Shown here: one piece after another, positions 17,885 through 26,871 of the stretch
How the letters are laid out: every line of letters starts with the position of its first letter
Numbering within the stretch: the stretch's first letter is position 1
Source of the DNA: Pseudomonas psychrophila
Lineage (GTDB): Bacteria > Pseudomonadota > Gammaproteobacteria > Pseudomonadales > Pseudomonadaceae
Assembly: GCF_001043005.1 (NCBI RefSeq)
Contig: NZ_JYKZ01000008.1
Location: forward strand, 62,001-126,000
Length of the DNA stretch: 64,000 nucleotides
Direction of reading: 5' to 3'
Program-made: the position numbers and the translations under genes
Notes under the pieces: model-generated
Database searches by the model: none
What the model saw: the letters and a program-made list of their open reading frames with translations, nothing else
What the model was told of the DNA's origin: nothing

Positions 17885-18481
17885 ATGCTTCATATGCTGT
17901 TCAGTGTGTATTTGAAGATGCTGGTGCTCTACAGCCCGTTTTTCGTGCTGTCGTGCTTTATCAGCCTGACCCGGGGTTACTCAAACAAGGAACGCCGCCG
18001 CCTGGCCTGGAAAGTGGCCCTGGCAACGCTGATCTCCAGCGTACTGCTGTACCTGTTTGGACGCGCGATCTTCAATGTGTTCGGCATTACCGTCGACGCC
18101 TTCCGTATCGGCGCGGGCAGCGTGCTGTTTATCTCGGCGCTGGGCATGGCCCAAGGCAAGTCTGCCGTCCAGACCGACAACGTGCAGCAGGACGTGACCA
18201 TTGTTCCGCTGACCATTCCGCTGACCGTTGGCCCCGGCACCATTGGTGCGTTGCTGGTCATGGGCGTCAGCCAGCCCCATTGGGACGACAAGCTGATGGC
18301 GATCACCAGTATTGCGCTGGCGAGCCTGACGGTTGGCGTGGTGCTTTACCTCTCCAACCGAATCGAACGGATACTGGGCGAACAAGGGCTGCAGATCGTC
18401 AGCCGTTTGATGGGCCTGTTTGTCTGCGCCCTGGCGGCCCAGATCATCTTCACCGGGATCCGGGGCTACATGATCCCCTGA
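17885..18481 (+). CDS. MarC family integral membrane protein
   Basis: A 198-residue inner-membrane protein with about six hydrophobic helices. The family signature is visible in the first helices (SPFFVLSCFISLTRGYS), in DAFRIGAGSVLFISALGMAQG and in VPLTIPLTVGPGTIGALLVMG. The family is named after E. coli MarC, whose proposed link to antibiotic resistance was not upheld, so the function is unknown. It matches PA4857, downstream of retS. Its last codons are partly duplicated just downstream (18500-18534). The cobalamin genes that follow run on the opposite strand. Confidence 0.88.
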   Translation: MLHMLFSVYLKMLVLYSPFFVLSCFISLTRGYSNKERRRLAWKVALATLISSVLLYLFGRAIFNVFGITVDAFRIGAGSVLFISALGMAQGKSAVQTDNVQQDVTIVPLTIPLTVGPGTIGALLVMGVSQPHWDDKLMAITSIALASLTVGVVLYLSNRIERILGEQGLQIVSRLMGLFVCALAAQIIFTGIRGYMIP

Positions 18482-18541
18482 AACACACCGGACGGTGGGA
18501 GATCATCTTCACCGGAATTCCCCTGAAAACACACAGTGACT

Positions 18542-18602
18542 GTGGGAGCGAGCCTGCTCGCGAAGCGGTTCAAGACCATTTCGCGAGCAGGCTCGCTCCC
18601 AC
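18542..18602. repeat. REP inverted pair (marC-cobJ gap)
   Basis: Two GAGCCTG-subtype REP cores face each other across about 17 bases, in the gap where the marC-type gene and cobJ converge. It may serve as a bidirectional transcript end. Confidence 0.9.
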
Positions 18603-18607
18603 GGGGC

Positions 18608-20275
18608 TCAGGGCTTTTCGCCATACCAGCGCGGCGTGTACACCCACTGCGTACCATCGACCCGCGGGAACGTGCAGGTGGTCGACGACCCCACCAGCAC
18701 CATCGTGCGCATATCCACCTGATCCGGCGTCAACTCGCCCAGCGTGGTCACACGCAGGGTCTGGCCCGGACGGCCGATATCACGGCCCAACACCACCGGC
18801 GTTTGAGGCGTACGATGACGCCTGACGATTTCCAGCGCCACGCCCAACTGCCACGGACGGGAACGGGAGATCGGGTTATAGAACGCCAGGGCCAGGTCCG
18901 CTTCGCTCGCCAGATCCAGTCGCTTTTCAATGATGCTCCACGGCTTGAGGTTGTCGGACAGCGACATCACGCAGAAGTCATGCCCCAACGGTGCTCCCGC
19001 CTGTGCCGCCGTTGCCAGCGAGGCCGACACCCCCGGCAACATCTCCAGGTCAACGCTGTGCCACTGCGGGTCCGTGGACTCGTGCAAGGCCTCAAGCACG
19101 GCCGCCGCCATGGCAAACACCCCCGGATCCCCCGAAGACACCACCACCACCGAACGACCCTGTGCCGCCAGCTCAAACGCATGGCGGGCGCGCTGCATTT
19201 CTTCGCGGTTGTCGGTGCAATGCATCACCTGATCGTCGCGAAACGGTCCGGCCATGCGCACATACGTCTCATACCCCAGCACGTCATTGGCACGCGCCAA
19301 CTCGGCCTTGACCGCAGGTACCATCAGCTCGGCAGCGCCAGGGCCCAGGCCGATCACGGCCAGACGGCCACGGGCCCGACCCAGCTGCAACGGGTCCAAT
19401 GGCGCGGGGGCAACGCCCAGGGACATGTCATTACCCATCTCGCGCCAGACAGCAGGCACTACCGGCTCACCCGCGCTGACAAAGCGCAGGGGCACCGCCA
19501 GTTCGAGGGCTGTTTCACGCAACGACGCGCTGGCCATCAAGGTTTCGTCGGCGACGATGCACGCCAGTGATTGCCACGCCAGCTTCGCGTCATGCAAGGC
19601 CTCGCGAATGGCCTGTGGCGACACTTCAGCAGCCACTTTCACCAGCACATTACGGGGATAGATCAGCAGTTCGTCAGCGGCCGGCTCACGCTCGGCACTG
19701 CCGATATGAATGGCCAGACGCGCCTGCTGACTTTCAGGCAACTGCGCGCTGGCCAGCCACGGGGCATCGCCTTCAATACGTACCGATTCGCCCGCCAGCA
19801 GGTCAGAGACAAAACGCTTGCCCAACTCCAGATCACCCAACGCATAACCCTGTGGAGGATTGAGCAGGCAGGTACCAAAACGCAATTCACCACTGGTGGT
19901 GATCGCAGGGGCAATGCCCAGCCCGGCAGCGATGTTTCGGGCCAGATCATTCACGCCACCCAACCCGCCCAGCAGCGGCACCACCGCACTGGCGTCTTCG
20001 GCCACGGCCAGTACCGGCGGCTCGGCGCCCTTTTCCAACAACAGTGGCGCCAGCGTGCGGATCACAATCCCCGCCGCGCACAGCGCAATAATCGGTGTGT
20101 TCTGTTGATACAGCTCACGCAGGGTGGCGCCAAAATCGCTGTAGCCGCGATCAGCACCTTCAACCCGCCCCGTCAGGCCGTAAATAAGCGCCTCGGGGTA
20201 GCACTGTTGAATACGCTGCGCGGTGCTCAGGCTGCCATTACCCAGAATGACAATGGCTGGCGCTGGACGACTCAT
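18608..20275 (-). CDS. cobJ: CbiG-CobJ fusion: cobalamin protein / precorrin-3B C17-methyltransferase
   Basis: A 555-residue two-part enzyme of corrin-ring synthesis. Residues about 1-300 resemble CbiG (AIVILGNGSLSTAQRI, ALCAAGIVIRTLAP, PLLGGLGGVNDLARNIA). The rest is a tetrapyrrole methylase that transfers a methyl group from SAM to C17, with VIGLGPGAAELMVPA and the SAM loop SSGDPGVFAMA. The start at 20275 overlaps the cobI stop by ATGA; three codons further upstream is a second possible ATG. It is the last gene of cobG-cobH-cobI-cobJ. The fused form is common in pseudomonads. The role of the CbiG half in an oxygen-dependent pathway is unclear. Confidence 0.93.
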   Translation of the reverse strand: MSRPAPAIVILGNGSLSTAQRIQQCYPEALIYGLTGRVEGADRGYSDFGATLRELYQQNTPIIALCAAGIVIRTLAPLLLEKGAEPPVLAVAEDASAVVPLLGGLGGVNDLARNIAAGLGIAPAITTSGELRFGTCLLNPPQGYALGDLELGKRFVSDLLAGESVRIEGDAPWLASAQLPESQQARLAIHIGSAEREPAADELLIYPRNVLVKVAAEVSPQAIREALHDAKLAWQSLACIVADETLMASASLRETALELAVPLRFVSAGEPVVPAVWREMGNDMSLGVAPAPLDPLQLGRARGRLAVIGLGPGAAELMVPAVKAELARANDVLGYETYVRMAGPFRDDQVMHCTDNREEMQRARHAFELAAQGRSVVVVSSGDPGVFAMAAAVLEALHESTDPQWHSVDLEMLPGVSASLATAAQAGAPLGHDFCVMSLSDNLKPWSIIEKRLDLASEADLALAFYNPISRSRPWQLGVALEIVRRHRTPQTPVVLGRDIGRPGQTLRVTTLGELTPDQVDMRTMVLVGSSTTCTFPRVDGTQWVYTPRWYGEKP

Positions 20276-21006
20276 CCTTGCCACCGTTCGCCGGGCACGA
20301 TAATCAGCGAGAAATACGGCGAAGACATCGGTTCCACTTCGTTGAGCGGGACGATTTTCTGATTGCTCATGGTCGCGCGCTCGACATACAGCGCACGCTC
20401 GGCCAGCCCCAGTTCACCCAGCACTTCACGCACCTTATGAAAGTTGCGGCCCAGTTTCATGATCACCGCTGCATCGGCAACCGCCAGGCGCGACTTGAGT
20501 TCGTCGTGGGGCAGCACGCCCGAAAGCACCGACAGGCTCTGATTGCGATACACCAGCGGCACGCCCAGCACCGAAGCGCCACCCAGCATCGAGCACACGC
20601 CCGGCACTACCTGCGCTTCAAAACGCTGGGCCAGACGGTCATGCAGGTACATGTAGGAGCCATAGAAGAACGGGTCGCCCTCGCAGATCACCGCCACATC
20701 GCGACCGGCGTCCAGATGCACGGCCACTTCGACGGCAGCCTGATCATAGAAATCGCTGATCACTTGCTCGTACGACAACGGCTCGGGCAACACTTCAGTG
20801 GTCACTGGATACACCAGCGGCATCTGGGTTTGCTCAGCTTGCAGGTGGGCTTCGATGATGCCGAAGGCATTGCCCTTTTTGCCTTTGGCAACGAAGTACG
20901 CCACCACCGGCGACTCACGCAGCAGGCGCAAGGCTTTAACGGTAATCAGCTCCGGGTCGCCAGGGCCAACGCCCAGACCGATCAAACGTCCTGGTTGCGT
21001 CATCAT
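20272..21006 (-). CDS. cobI: Precorrin-2 C20-methyltransferase
   Basis: CobI (244 aa) methylates precorrin-2 at C20 with SAM to give precorrin-3A. Tetrapyrrole-methylase features are GRLIGLGVGPGDPELITVKA at the N-terminus, the SAM loop CEGDPFFYGSYMYL, and VPGVCSMLGGASVLGVPLVY. It overlaps cobH upstream by four bases and cobJ downstream by four, so the operon is tightly coupled. Two ATGs are adjacent at the start (21006 and 21003); the first is taken. Confidence 0.95.
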   Translation of the reverse strand: MMTQPGRLIGLGVGPGDPELITVKALRLLRESPVVAYFVAKGKKGNAFGIIEAHLQAEQTQMPLVYPVTTEVLPEPLSYEQVISDFYDQAAVEVAVHLDAGRDVAVICEGDPFFYGSYMYLHDRLAQRFEAQVVPGVCSMLGGASVLGVPLVYRNQSLSVLSGVLPHDELKSRLAVADAAVIMKLGRNFHKVREVLGELGLAERALYVERATMSNQKIVPLNEVEPMSSPYFSLIIVPGERWQG

Positions 21007-21629
21007 TCGATCTCCGTCGCCAGTGCATTGACCGCGGCGGCGGCCATTGCGCTGCCGCCACGACGGCCTTGCATGATCACAAACGGCACGCCGCGGCTGT
21101 CTGCCGCCAGCATGGCCTTGGACTCAGCCGCGCCAACAAACCCCACCGGGAAGCCCAGGATCAGCGCCGGTTTCGGTGCTCCGGCGTCGATCATTTCCAG
21201 CAGGTAAAACAGTGCAGTGGGCGCGTTGCCGATCACCACAACGCTGCCTTCCAGGTACGGGCGCCACAGCTCAAGGGCCACGGCCGAACGGGTGTTGCCC
21301 TTCTCCAGCGCCAGCTCTGGCACGCCTTCTTCACGCAGGGTGCAGATCACCGGGTTGTTAGCCGGCAAGCGGGTACGGGTGACGCCTTCGGAGACCATGC
21401 GCGCATCGCACAAAATTGCAGCGCCAGCGGCCAGTGCATCGCGCCCGGCCTTGCCTGCACCCGGAGAAAAGCGCAGGTCTTCAATGGCGTCGACCATGCC
21501 GCAGGCATGAATCACCCGAACCGCGAGTTTTTCCAGATCCGCCGGGATGCTGTCCAGGTTGGCCTCGGCACGAATAATGGCGAACGAGTTGCGATAGATC
21601 TCTTGACCATCGCGGATGTAATCAATCAT
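21003..21629 (-). CDS. cobH: Precorrin-8X methylmutase
   Basis: CobH (208 aa) moves the methyl group from C11 to C12, converting precorrin-8X to hydrogenobyrinate. The start at 21629 gives MIDYIRDGQEIYRNSFAIIR, the conserved N-terminus with Tyr and Arg near the active site. RVIHACGMVDAIEDLRFSPG contains the catalytic His, and GFPVGFVGAAESK is the C-terminal signature. The frame is open for 52 more codons upstream, but these lie inside cobG, so the short start is correct. It overlaps cobG by eight bases. Confidence 0.95.
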   Translation of the reverse strand: MIDYIRDGQEIYRNSFAIIRAEANLDSIPADLEKLAVRVIHACGMVDAIEDLRFSPGAGKAGRDALAAGAAILCDARMVSEGVTRTRLPANNPVICTLREEGVPELALEKGNTRSAVALELWRPYLEGSVVVIGNAPTALFYLLEMIDAGAPKPALILGFPVGFVGAAESKAMLAADSRGVPFVIMQGRRGGSAMAAAAVNALATEIE

Positions 21630-22974
21630 CGGTGTTGCTCCGTTGGCGGGCCTCAAGCCAGGCGCCTGCCGCTTCAATAGTAAGGTTGCGCTCACGCAGA
21701 ACACCGAATCCCGGCTGCTCTGGGGCACGTAAATAAAGGTCGTAATGACCGGGCGCCACGGCCAGCAATGTGACCGGCGCGACATGGGCTGCCGCGCAAG
21801 AGCGCAGGCATCCGGTCAAATGAATACTCAGCGGTTGCGACAGGTTCGCGGCCAGTTGGCGGGCGTCCTGCTTGGTGTCGGCCAGGCCTTTGGCGCAGGC
21901 GCTGGAGCCGGTGCAGGCGATCAAGTGGGCCAACGGGTTGCCCACGTCACAGCACAACCCCAAGGCGTGTAGCTGCCGCGTGACGGTCGACGCGTCTGCA
22001 GCCCGTACATTGGGCAGCAACACACTTTGCCACGGGGTAAACCGCAGCGTGCCATCGCCATACTCCCGGGCCAGATGCGCCAACCCCTCAAGCATGCCCG
22101 CACTCAGCCGACCCAGCGGTGGAGCGGCGCCGATATAGACCCGGTCCGTATCGCGCTGCGGGTACGTGCCGATGTGCAAGGACGCCGCGCCGGGCTCCCG
22201 CCGCCAGCTCGAAAGCGCAATGAGCGGTACCGGCAGGCGCTGTGCCAACTGCGCCATAAACGCCTCGACCGGCAACTCCTTGAGCAGGTGGCGCATGCGA
22301 ATGTGCTCGGGGCGGGCCAGGTCGAGGAACAGCGTAAGTACCGCCAGCACCACTGCATGCCCGTGCTCGACGGGCACGCCAGCCAGGGCCGGATCGTGTG
22401 CCGGGCAGCCCGCAAGACCAAAGGCCAGTAGCGTCTGGCCATTTAGGTCAACGGCAGACAACCAAAGGTCATGATGATGCTCAAGCATCGCCAGCGCTTC
22501 GCCGCCGTCCAGTTGCACGGCGAACTTGGCGGACAACTCGGCAAAACGCGCCGTACTTTGCAGGCTGTCGAGGACCTGACGCGCCAGAGGCCAGGTATCT
22601 ATCAACAGATCACGGTCGATACCTGCCGTGGAGCTGAGCATCAGGTTGCGCACATCATCGCTGGCAGCCGTGGCGGGCCCCAGCCCTGCGTCCAGCAAGG
22701 GACCGATCAGCGCAGCATGCTGCGGGCCAACCCCTCGAATTTGCAGGTTGCCCCGGTTAGTCGCCTCGATCACACCACTGGCATAGCGCTGGCTAACATC
22801 GGCCACCGCACGCGCCTGTGCAGCCGTTATCGAACCACCGTCCAGCTTGACCCGACAGATACCGCCATCCATCGCCTGGACAATGCGCAGTAACCCCGGG
22901 CAAGCCGAAGGGCGCACAGACGTCGTGACAGGAATTTCAGGTGGCAAGGTCAATGGTCGATCCAGAGCAGGCAA
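21622..22974 (-). CDS. cobG: Precorrin-3B synthase
   Basis: CobG (450 aa from this start) is an oxygen-dependent monooxygenase related to sulfite/nitrite reductases. It hydroxylates precorrin-3A at C20 and forms the gamma-lactone. The N-terminal part shows RPSACPGLLRIVQAMDGGIC. The 4Fe-4S ligands are CTGSSAC and, 30 or so residues later, GCLRSCA. The 22974 start is a TTG; an in-frame GTG at 22917, just before RPSACPGLL, is a good alternative. It is the first gene of the leftward operon, divergent from cobL. Its presence places the organism in the aerobic route. Confidence 0.9.
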   Translation of the reverse strand: MPALDRPLTLPPEIPVTTSVRPSACPGLLRIVQAMDGGICRVKLDGGSITAAQARAVADVSQRYASGVIEATNRGNLQIRGVGPQHAALIGPLLDAGLGPATAASDDVRNLMLSSTAGIDRDLLIDTWPLARQVLDSLQSTARFAELSAKFAVQLDGGEALAMLEHHHDLWLSAVDLNGQTLLAFGLAGCPAHDPALAGVPVEHGHAVVLAVLTLFLDLARPEHIRMRHLLKELPVEAFMAQLAQRLPVPLIALSSWRREPGAASLHIGTYPQRDTDRVYIGAAPPLGRLSAGMLEGLAHLAREYGDGTLRFTPWQSVLLPNVRAADASTVTRQLHALGLCCDVGNPLAHLIACTGSSACAKGLADTKQDARQLAANLSQPLSIHLTGCLRSCAAAHVAPVTLLAVAPGHYDLYLRAPEQPGFGVLRERNLTIEAAGAWLEARQRSNTDD

Positions 22975-23153
22975 TGAGCTATTGCAGGTGGCGCATTATG
23001 CCTGCTTTGGACAGCCGCATGAAAAGCCTGCCGGACGGAATGAATGCACAAGGCATCTGCAGCCCGAGGCTGCGCTATCATGCGGCCTGTATTCGCGCGG
23101 TCGTGCAAACCTGCTGGCGGATGGAACATTTGGCGTTATACAAGAGGATTGGC
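22975..23153. other. Divergent cobG / cobL promoter region
   Basis: A 179-bp gap between two divergent cobalamin operons, so promoters for both must lie here. I looked on both strands for the conserved B12-box and GGTG/GCCACTG elements of a cobalamin riboswitch and found none. Confidence 0.5.
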
Positions 23154-24365
23154 ATGTCGCCCTGGCTAACAATTGTGGGAATCGGTGAAGACGGCTTTAG
23201 CGGGCTGGGAAAAAATGCGCGTCGCACCTTGCTCGGCGCAACCACCGTATTCGGCGCCCAGCGTCAGCTCAACCTGCTGCCTGCCTGCATTCGCGCCGAA
23301 CGCCAAGCCTGGCCAAGCCCGTTTTCCCTGGCGCCGGTACTGGCATTGCGCGGCCAGCCGGTCTGCGTTCTGGCCAGCGGCGACCCGATGCTGTTCGGTG
23401 TCGGCGCCAGCCTGGCGCGAGTGATTGCCAGTGATGAGATGCAGGTGCTGTCGTCACCGTCATCCTTCTCACTGGCTGCCGCCCGCCTGGGCTGGCCGCT
23501 GCAGGACGTGGTCACGCTGTCAGTGGTGGCGCGCCCGGTGGCGGCCCTCAATGCCCACCTGCACAGTGGCGTGCGCTTGCTGGTTTTGAGCAACGACGGC
23601 AAAAGCCCTGCTGCTATTGCCGCTTTGTTGCGCGAACGTGGTTTCGGCCCCAGCCGCCTGCACGTACTGGAACACGTGGGTGGCCCCGCCGAACGGCAGG
23701 TCGAGGCCACCGCCAATGACTGGAGCGATCCGCCCATCGCCGCGCTCAATTTGATCGCTATCGACTGCCTGGCCGATGACACCGCCCAGCCGCTGTCACG
23801 CACGGGCGGGCTCCCCGACAGCGCCTTTGCCCATGATGGCCAGTTGACCAAACGCGACGTGCGCGCCATCACCCTCGCCCGCCTTGCCCCCTTGCCCGGT
23901 CAATTGCTCTGGGACGTGGGCGCGGGCAGTGGCTCCATTGGCATCGAGTGGATGCGCACGTGGCCCAGTTGTCGCACCCTGGCGATTGAAGCCGATGCCG
24001 GGCGCCAGCAACTGATTGAACACAACCGCGATGCTCTGGGCGTGCCCGGCCTGCAACTGATTCGCGGTAAGGCACCGCAAGCCCTGGCAGGACTCGAACG
24101 CCCGGACGCGGTTTTTATCGGCGGCGGCGTCACCCGCGAAGGCGTGCTCGACACCTGCTGGCAACAGCTCAAGCCCGGCGGGCGTCTGGTGGCCAATGCC
24201 GTCACTCTGCAAAGTGAAATGCTCTTGATGAGTTGGCGTGAACGCCACGGCGGCGAGCTGACACGGGTTCATATCGCTCAGGCACAACCTTTAGGCGAGT
24301 TCGACACCTGGCGCCAGGCGCTGCCTATTACTCTTCTCGACATGACCAAACCCCTCGATGCGTGA
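23154..24365 (+). CDS. cobL: Precorrin-6Y C5,15-methyltransferase (decarboxylating)
   Basis: CobL (403 aa) adds methyl groups at C5 and C15 and removes the acetate side-chain carboxyl at C12. The N-terminal half is a CbiE-type tetrapyrrole methylase (WLTIVGIGEDGFSGLG, LASGDPMLFGVGASLAR). The C-terminal half is a CbiT-type Rossmann methyltransferase (LLWDVGAGSGSIGIEWMR, then VFIGGGVTREG). ATG 23154 is chosen; the frame is open 71 codons further, but those residues have no family resemblance. It overlaps cbiD by eight bases. Confidence 0.94.
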   Translation: MSPWLTIVGIGEDGFSGLGKNARRTLLGATTVFGAQRQLNLLPACIRAERQAWPSPFSLAPVLALRGQPVCVLASGDPMLFGVGASLARVIASDEMQVLSSPSSFSLAAARLGWPLQDVVTLSVVARPVAALNAHLHSGVRLLVLSNDGKSPAAIAALLRERGFGPSRLHVLEHVGGPAERQVEATANDWSDPPIAALNLIAIDCLADDTAQPLSRTGGLPDSAFAHDGQLTKRDVRAITLARLAPLPGQLLWDVGAGSGSIGIEWMRTWPSCRTLAIEADAGRQQLIEHNRDALGVPGLQLIRGKAPQALAGLERPDAVFIGGGVTREGVLDTCWQQLKPGGRLVANAVTLQSEMLLMSWRERHGGELTRVHIAQAQPLGEFDTWRQALPITLLDMTKPLDA

Positions 24366-25455
24366 CGAAACCGCCGAACAACCCGCACCGCTGCGCAGTG
24401 GCCTGACCACCGGCAGCTGCGCCACCGCCACCAGCCTGGCTGCGGCCCGCTTGCTGCTGGGCGGCGTCAGCCATGACGCGGTGGAAATCACCTTGCCCAA
24501 AGGTAAAAAGGTGCAGATGCGCCTGGAGTTCTGCCGCCTGAGTGAAGACGGCGCCGAAGCGGGCACTATCAAGGATGCGGGCGACGACCCGGACGTCACC
24601 CACGGCGCACTGTTGTACTCGCGGGTGCGCCTGCGCCCGGAACCGGGTATCGGTTTTATCGCCGGACATGGCGTCGGCACCGTGACCCGTCCGGGGCTGG
24701 TGCTGAACGTGGGCGAGCCGGCAATCAATCCGGTACCCCGCCAGATGATCACTGATCACTTGCAGCAATTGGCGGCCGAGCTGAGTTACGGCGGCGGCTT
24801 TGACGTCACCGTCAATGTTCAGGACGGTGAAGCCCTGGCCCTGAAAACCATGAATCCGCGCCTGGGTATTCTCGGCGGGCTGTCGATTCTGGGCACCAGC
24901 GGCATCGTCCGCCCGTTTTCCTGCGCCGCCTATATCGCCTCGATCCATCAAGGCATCGACGTGGCCAAAACCAATGGTTACCTGCATATCGCCGCCTGCA
25001 CCGGCAATGCCAGTGAAGACACCATGCGCCGGGTATACAACCTGCCGGAAATTGCCCTGATCGAAATGGGCGACTTCGTCGGCGCGGTCCTCAAGCACCT
25101 GCGCAAAGTCCCTGTGGATAAGTTGAGCATTTGCGGCGGCTTCGGAAAAATCAGCAAACTGGCTGCCGGGCATATGGACTTGCACAGTCGCCACTCCAGC
25201 ATCGACCTGCCGCAACTGGCCGAGTGGGCCGCCGCCATCGGTGCAGACAGCGCGCTGCAAGACGCCATCCGCCAGGCCAACACCAGCCAGCAGGCGCTGG
25301 CAATGGCCAGCGCAGTGGGTATCGCGCTGGGGGATGCGGTGTGCCAGCACGCACTGGATTTTGCCCGCAGCGTGGTGCCTGCCCAGGTGCAGATTGAAGT
25401 GTTTGCCATTGATCGCCAGGGCGCAATTGTTGGCCACGCAGGAGCCTTTGCATGA
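24358..25455 (+). CDS. cbiD: Cobalt-precorrin-5B C1-methyltransferase
   Basis: CbiD (365 aa) methylates C1 of the corrin ring. Signatures are LRSGLTTGSCATATSLAA at the N-terminus, NPVPRQMI, and KTNGYLHIAACTGNASED in the middle. In pseudomonads it takes the place of the aerobic-pathway CobF, which is absent from this cluster. It overlaps cobL upstream and the cobK start downstream (ATGA at 25452-25455), so the three genes form one coupled operon. Confidence 0.94.
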   Translation: MRDETAEQPAPLRSGLTTGSCATATSLAAARLLLGGVSHDAVEITLPKGKKVQMRLEFCRLSEDGAEAGTIKDAGDDPDVTHGALLYSRVRLRPEPGIGFIAGHGVGTVTRPGLVLNVGEPAINPVPRQMITDHLQQLAAELSYGGGFDVTVNVQDGEALALKTMNPRLGILGGLSILGTSGIVRPFSCAAYIASIHQGIDVAKTNGYLHIAACTGNASEDTMRRVYNLPEIALIEMGDFVGAVLKHLRKVPVDKLSICGGFGKISKLAAGHMDLHSRHSSIDLPQLAEWAAAIGADSALQDAIRQANTSQQALAMASAVGIALGDAVCQHALDFARSVVPAQVQIEVFAIDRQGAIVGHAGAFA

Positions 25456-26180
25456 AGCGGATACTGTTGCTCGGTGGCGTCACCGAAGCGTTAGCCATCG
25501 CCCGCACGCTGGGCCCGCACCACGTCTACAGCCTGGCCGGAGTTGGGCGGGTGCCGACCGATCTGACCTGCGAGGTACGGGTGGGCGGTTATGGCGGTGC
25601 AGAAGGTTTGGCCCGGTACATTCGCGACGAGCGCATCGATTTGCTGCTGGACGCCACTCACCCTTACGCTGCGCAAATAAGCCAGAACGCGGCGTTGGCC
25701 GCAGCCGCCAGCGCCATCCCGTGCTGGGCCTTGCGCCGCCCCGCGTGGGTTGCGCAACCGCAGGATGACTGGCGCGAAGTGGCGGATTGGCCCGAACTGG
25801 TCCAAGCCCTCAAGCCTTTCAAGCGCCCGCTGCTTACCTTGGGCCGCGAGCCGCTGGAGCATGTGCATGAGATCCCCGAACAGCAGTTCTGGACCTTGCG
25901 CGCCCTCGACGTCTATCCCGGCAATGAACGCTGCGAAGTGATCGGCGCACGGGGACCGTTCCTGATCGACCAGGAGCGAGCGTTGTTCGAGGGGCGGCAG
26001 ATCGATGTGCTGATCAGCAAAAACAGCGGCAGCAGCGCCACCGAACCCAAGCTGGAAGTGGCCCGTGAACGCGGGGTGCCCGTGTTGATCCTCAAGCGGC
26101 CGGAGTTGGCGCAGGTGGATCGGGAGTTTTTGACGACCAAGGACGTGCTGGAGGCGTTGGCGTGGGGAAGTTATGTGTAA
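25452..26180 (+). CDS. cobK: Precorrin-6A reductase
   Basis: CobK (242 aa) reduces precorrin-6A to 6B with NADPH. It begins KRILLLGGVTEALAIARTLG, a Rossmann-type loop, then has SLAGVGR, DATHPYAAQIS and the family motif ISKNSGSSATEPKLE near the end. The start overlaps the cbiD stop. It ends the rightward operon; 244 bp of non-coding DNA follow before the copper genes. Confidence 0.94.
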   Translation: MKRILLLGGVTEALAIARTLGPHHVYSLAGVGRVPTDLTCEVRVGGYGGAEGLARYIRDERIDLLLDATHPYAAQISQNAALAAAASAIPCWALRRPAWVAQPQDDWREVADWPELVQALKPFKRPLLTLGREPLEHVHEIPEQQFWTLRALDVYPGNERCEVIGARGPFLIDQERALFEGRQIDVLISKNSGSSATEPKLEVARERGVPVLILKRPELAQVDREFLTTKDVLEALAWGSYV

Positions 26181-26424
26181 GTCATCCCTTTTATGAACAC
26201 CCCGTTACCAGTGAGAGCTGCGGGGCGACATGCCTGCTATGCAAACGACGAGGCCTGTCAGGTATGTCTTCGCGAGCAAGCCCGCTCCCACAGAAAAGCC
26301 CTATGAGTAGTACAAAACGCACATTAGCTATACTTGCGCGACACTTCGCCACACCCGCTCTTTTTACTTACGCCGATCATTCAGGCTAAATAGCCGCCTG
26401 ATCGCTTCACTCATGGAATTGCTC
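26181..26424. other. Gap between cobK and copper locus, with a single REP
   Basis: No gene is seen. One unpaired REP of the AAGCCCGC subtype lies at about 26269-26292. The right-hand 120 bp is AT-richer and probably holds the promoter for the copper locus; I could not assign a defined operator. Confidence 0.5.
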
Positions 26425-26823
26425 ATGTCCCGACAACGGTTTGCATTTGCCTGGATCGCCTGCTTTGCAGTGCTGTTCAACATGCTCGCCATGTCGACAG
26501 CCGGGGCGATGAGTGACACTAAACAAGCCTCAACCGAACAGTTCATGTGGAGCAGCTTTTGCACCTCCACCGGCACCAAGATGGTCGCCGTGTCGCTGGG
26601 CCAGGTTGACGCTGGCGACAGTCAGAAAGACGATCACTCCACCATGCAGCACTGCTGGTGCTGTTCGGGTTCCGCCTCTGTCGTGGCCCTGCCCGCCCAT
26701 ATCCCAACGCTGTACTTTGCGGCCATCGAGCATGGTCACAGCCAGGTCCCTGACCACCTCAAACGTCCTACCCCGCGCCAGCAATGGCCAAGCCTCAACC
26801 CCCGCGCCTCGCCCCTGGTCTGA
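26425..26823 (+). CDS. DUF2946 family secreted protein (copper locus, first copy)
   Basis: A 132-residue protein with an N-terminal signal segment (FAWIACFAVLFNMLAMSTAGA). Its central motif HCWCCSGSA contains the paired cysteines and His typical of DUF2946 proteins. ATG 26425 has GGAA at 26415-26418 in good position; ATG 26413 is an alternative. It is upstream of a PCu(A)C chaperone, a second DUF2946 protein and a copper receptor, so a periplasmic copper-handling role is inferred. No biochemical function is known to me. Confidence 0.75.
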   Translation: MSRQRFAFAWIACFAVLFNMLAMSTAGAMSDTKQASTEQFMWSSFCTSTGTKMVAVSLGQVDAGDSQKDDHSTMQHCWCCSGSASVVALPAHIPTLYFAAIEHGHSQVPDHLKRPTPRQQWPSLNPRASPLV

Positions 26824-26871
26824 TTCATCCTCGCAACCCCTTTGCGTTTTGAATCGTTCCGGAGAATTGCC

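Noticed and set aside
18536..19570. 344-codon plus-strand frame opposite cobJ
   Set aside because: Begins in a REP element and is antisense to the conserved CobJ methylase domain.
22975..23153. Possible cobalamin riboswitch before the cob operons
   Set aside because: No B12 box or other conserved riboswitch elements could be found on either strand here or at 31420-31584.
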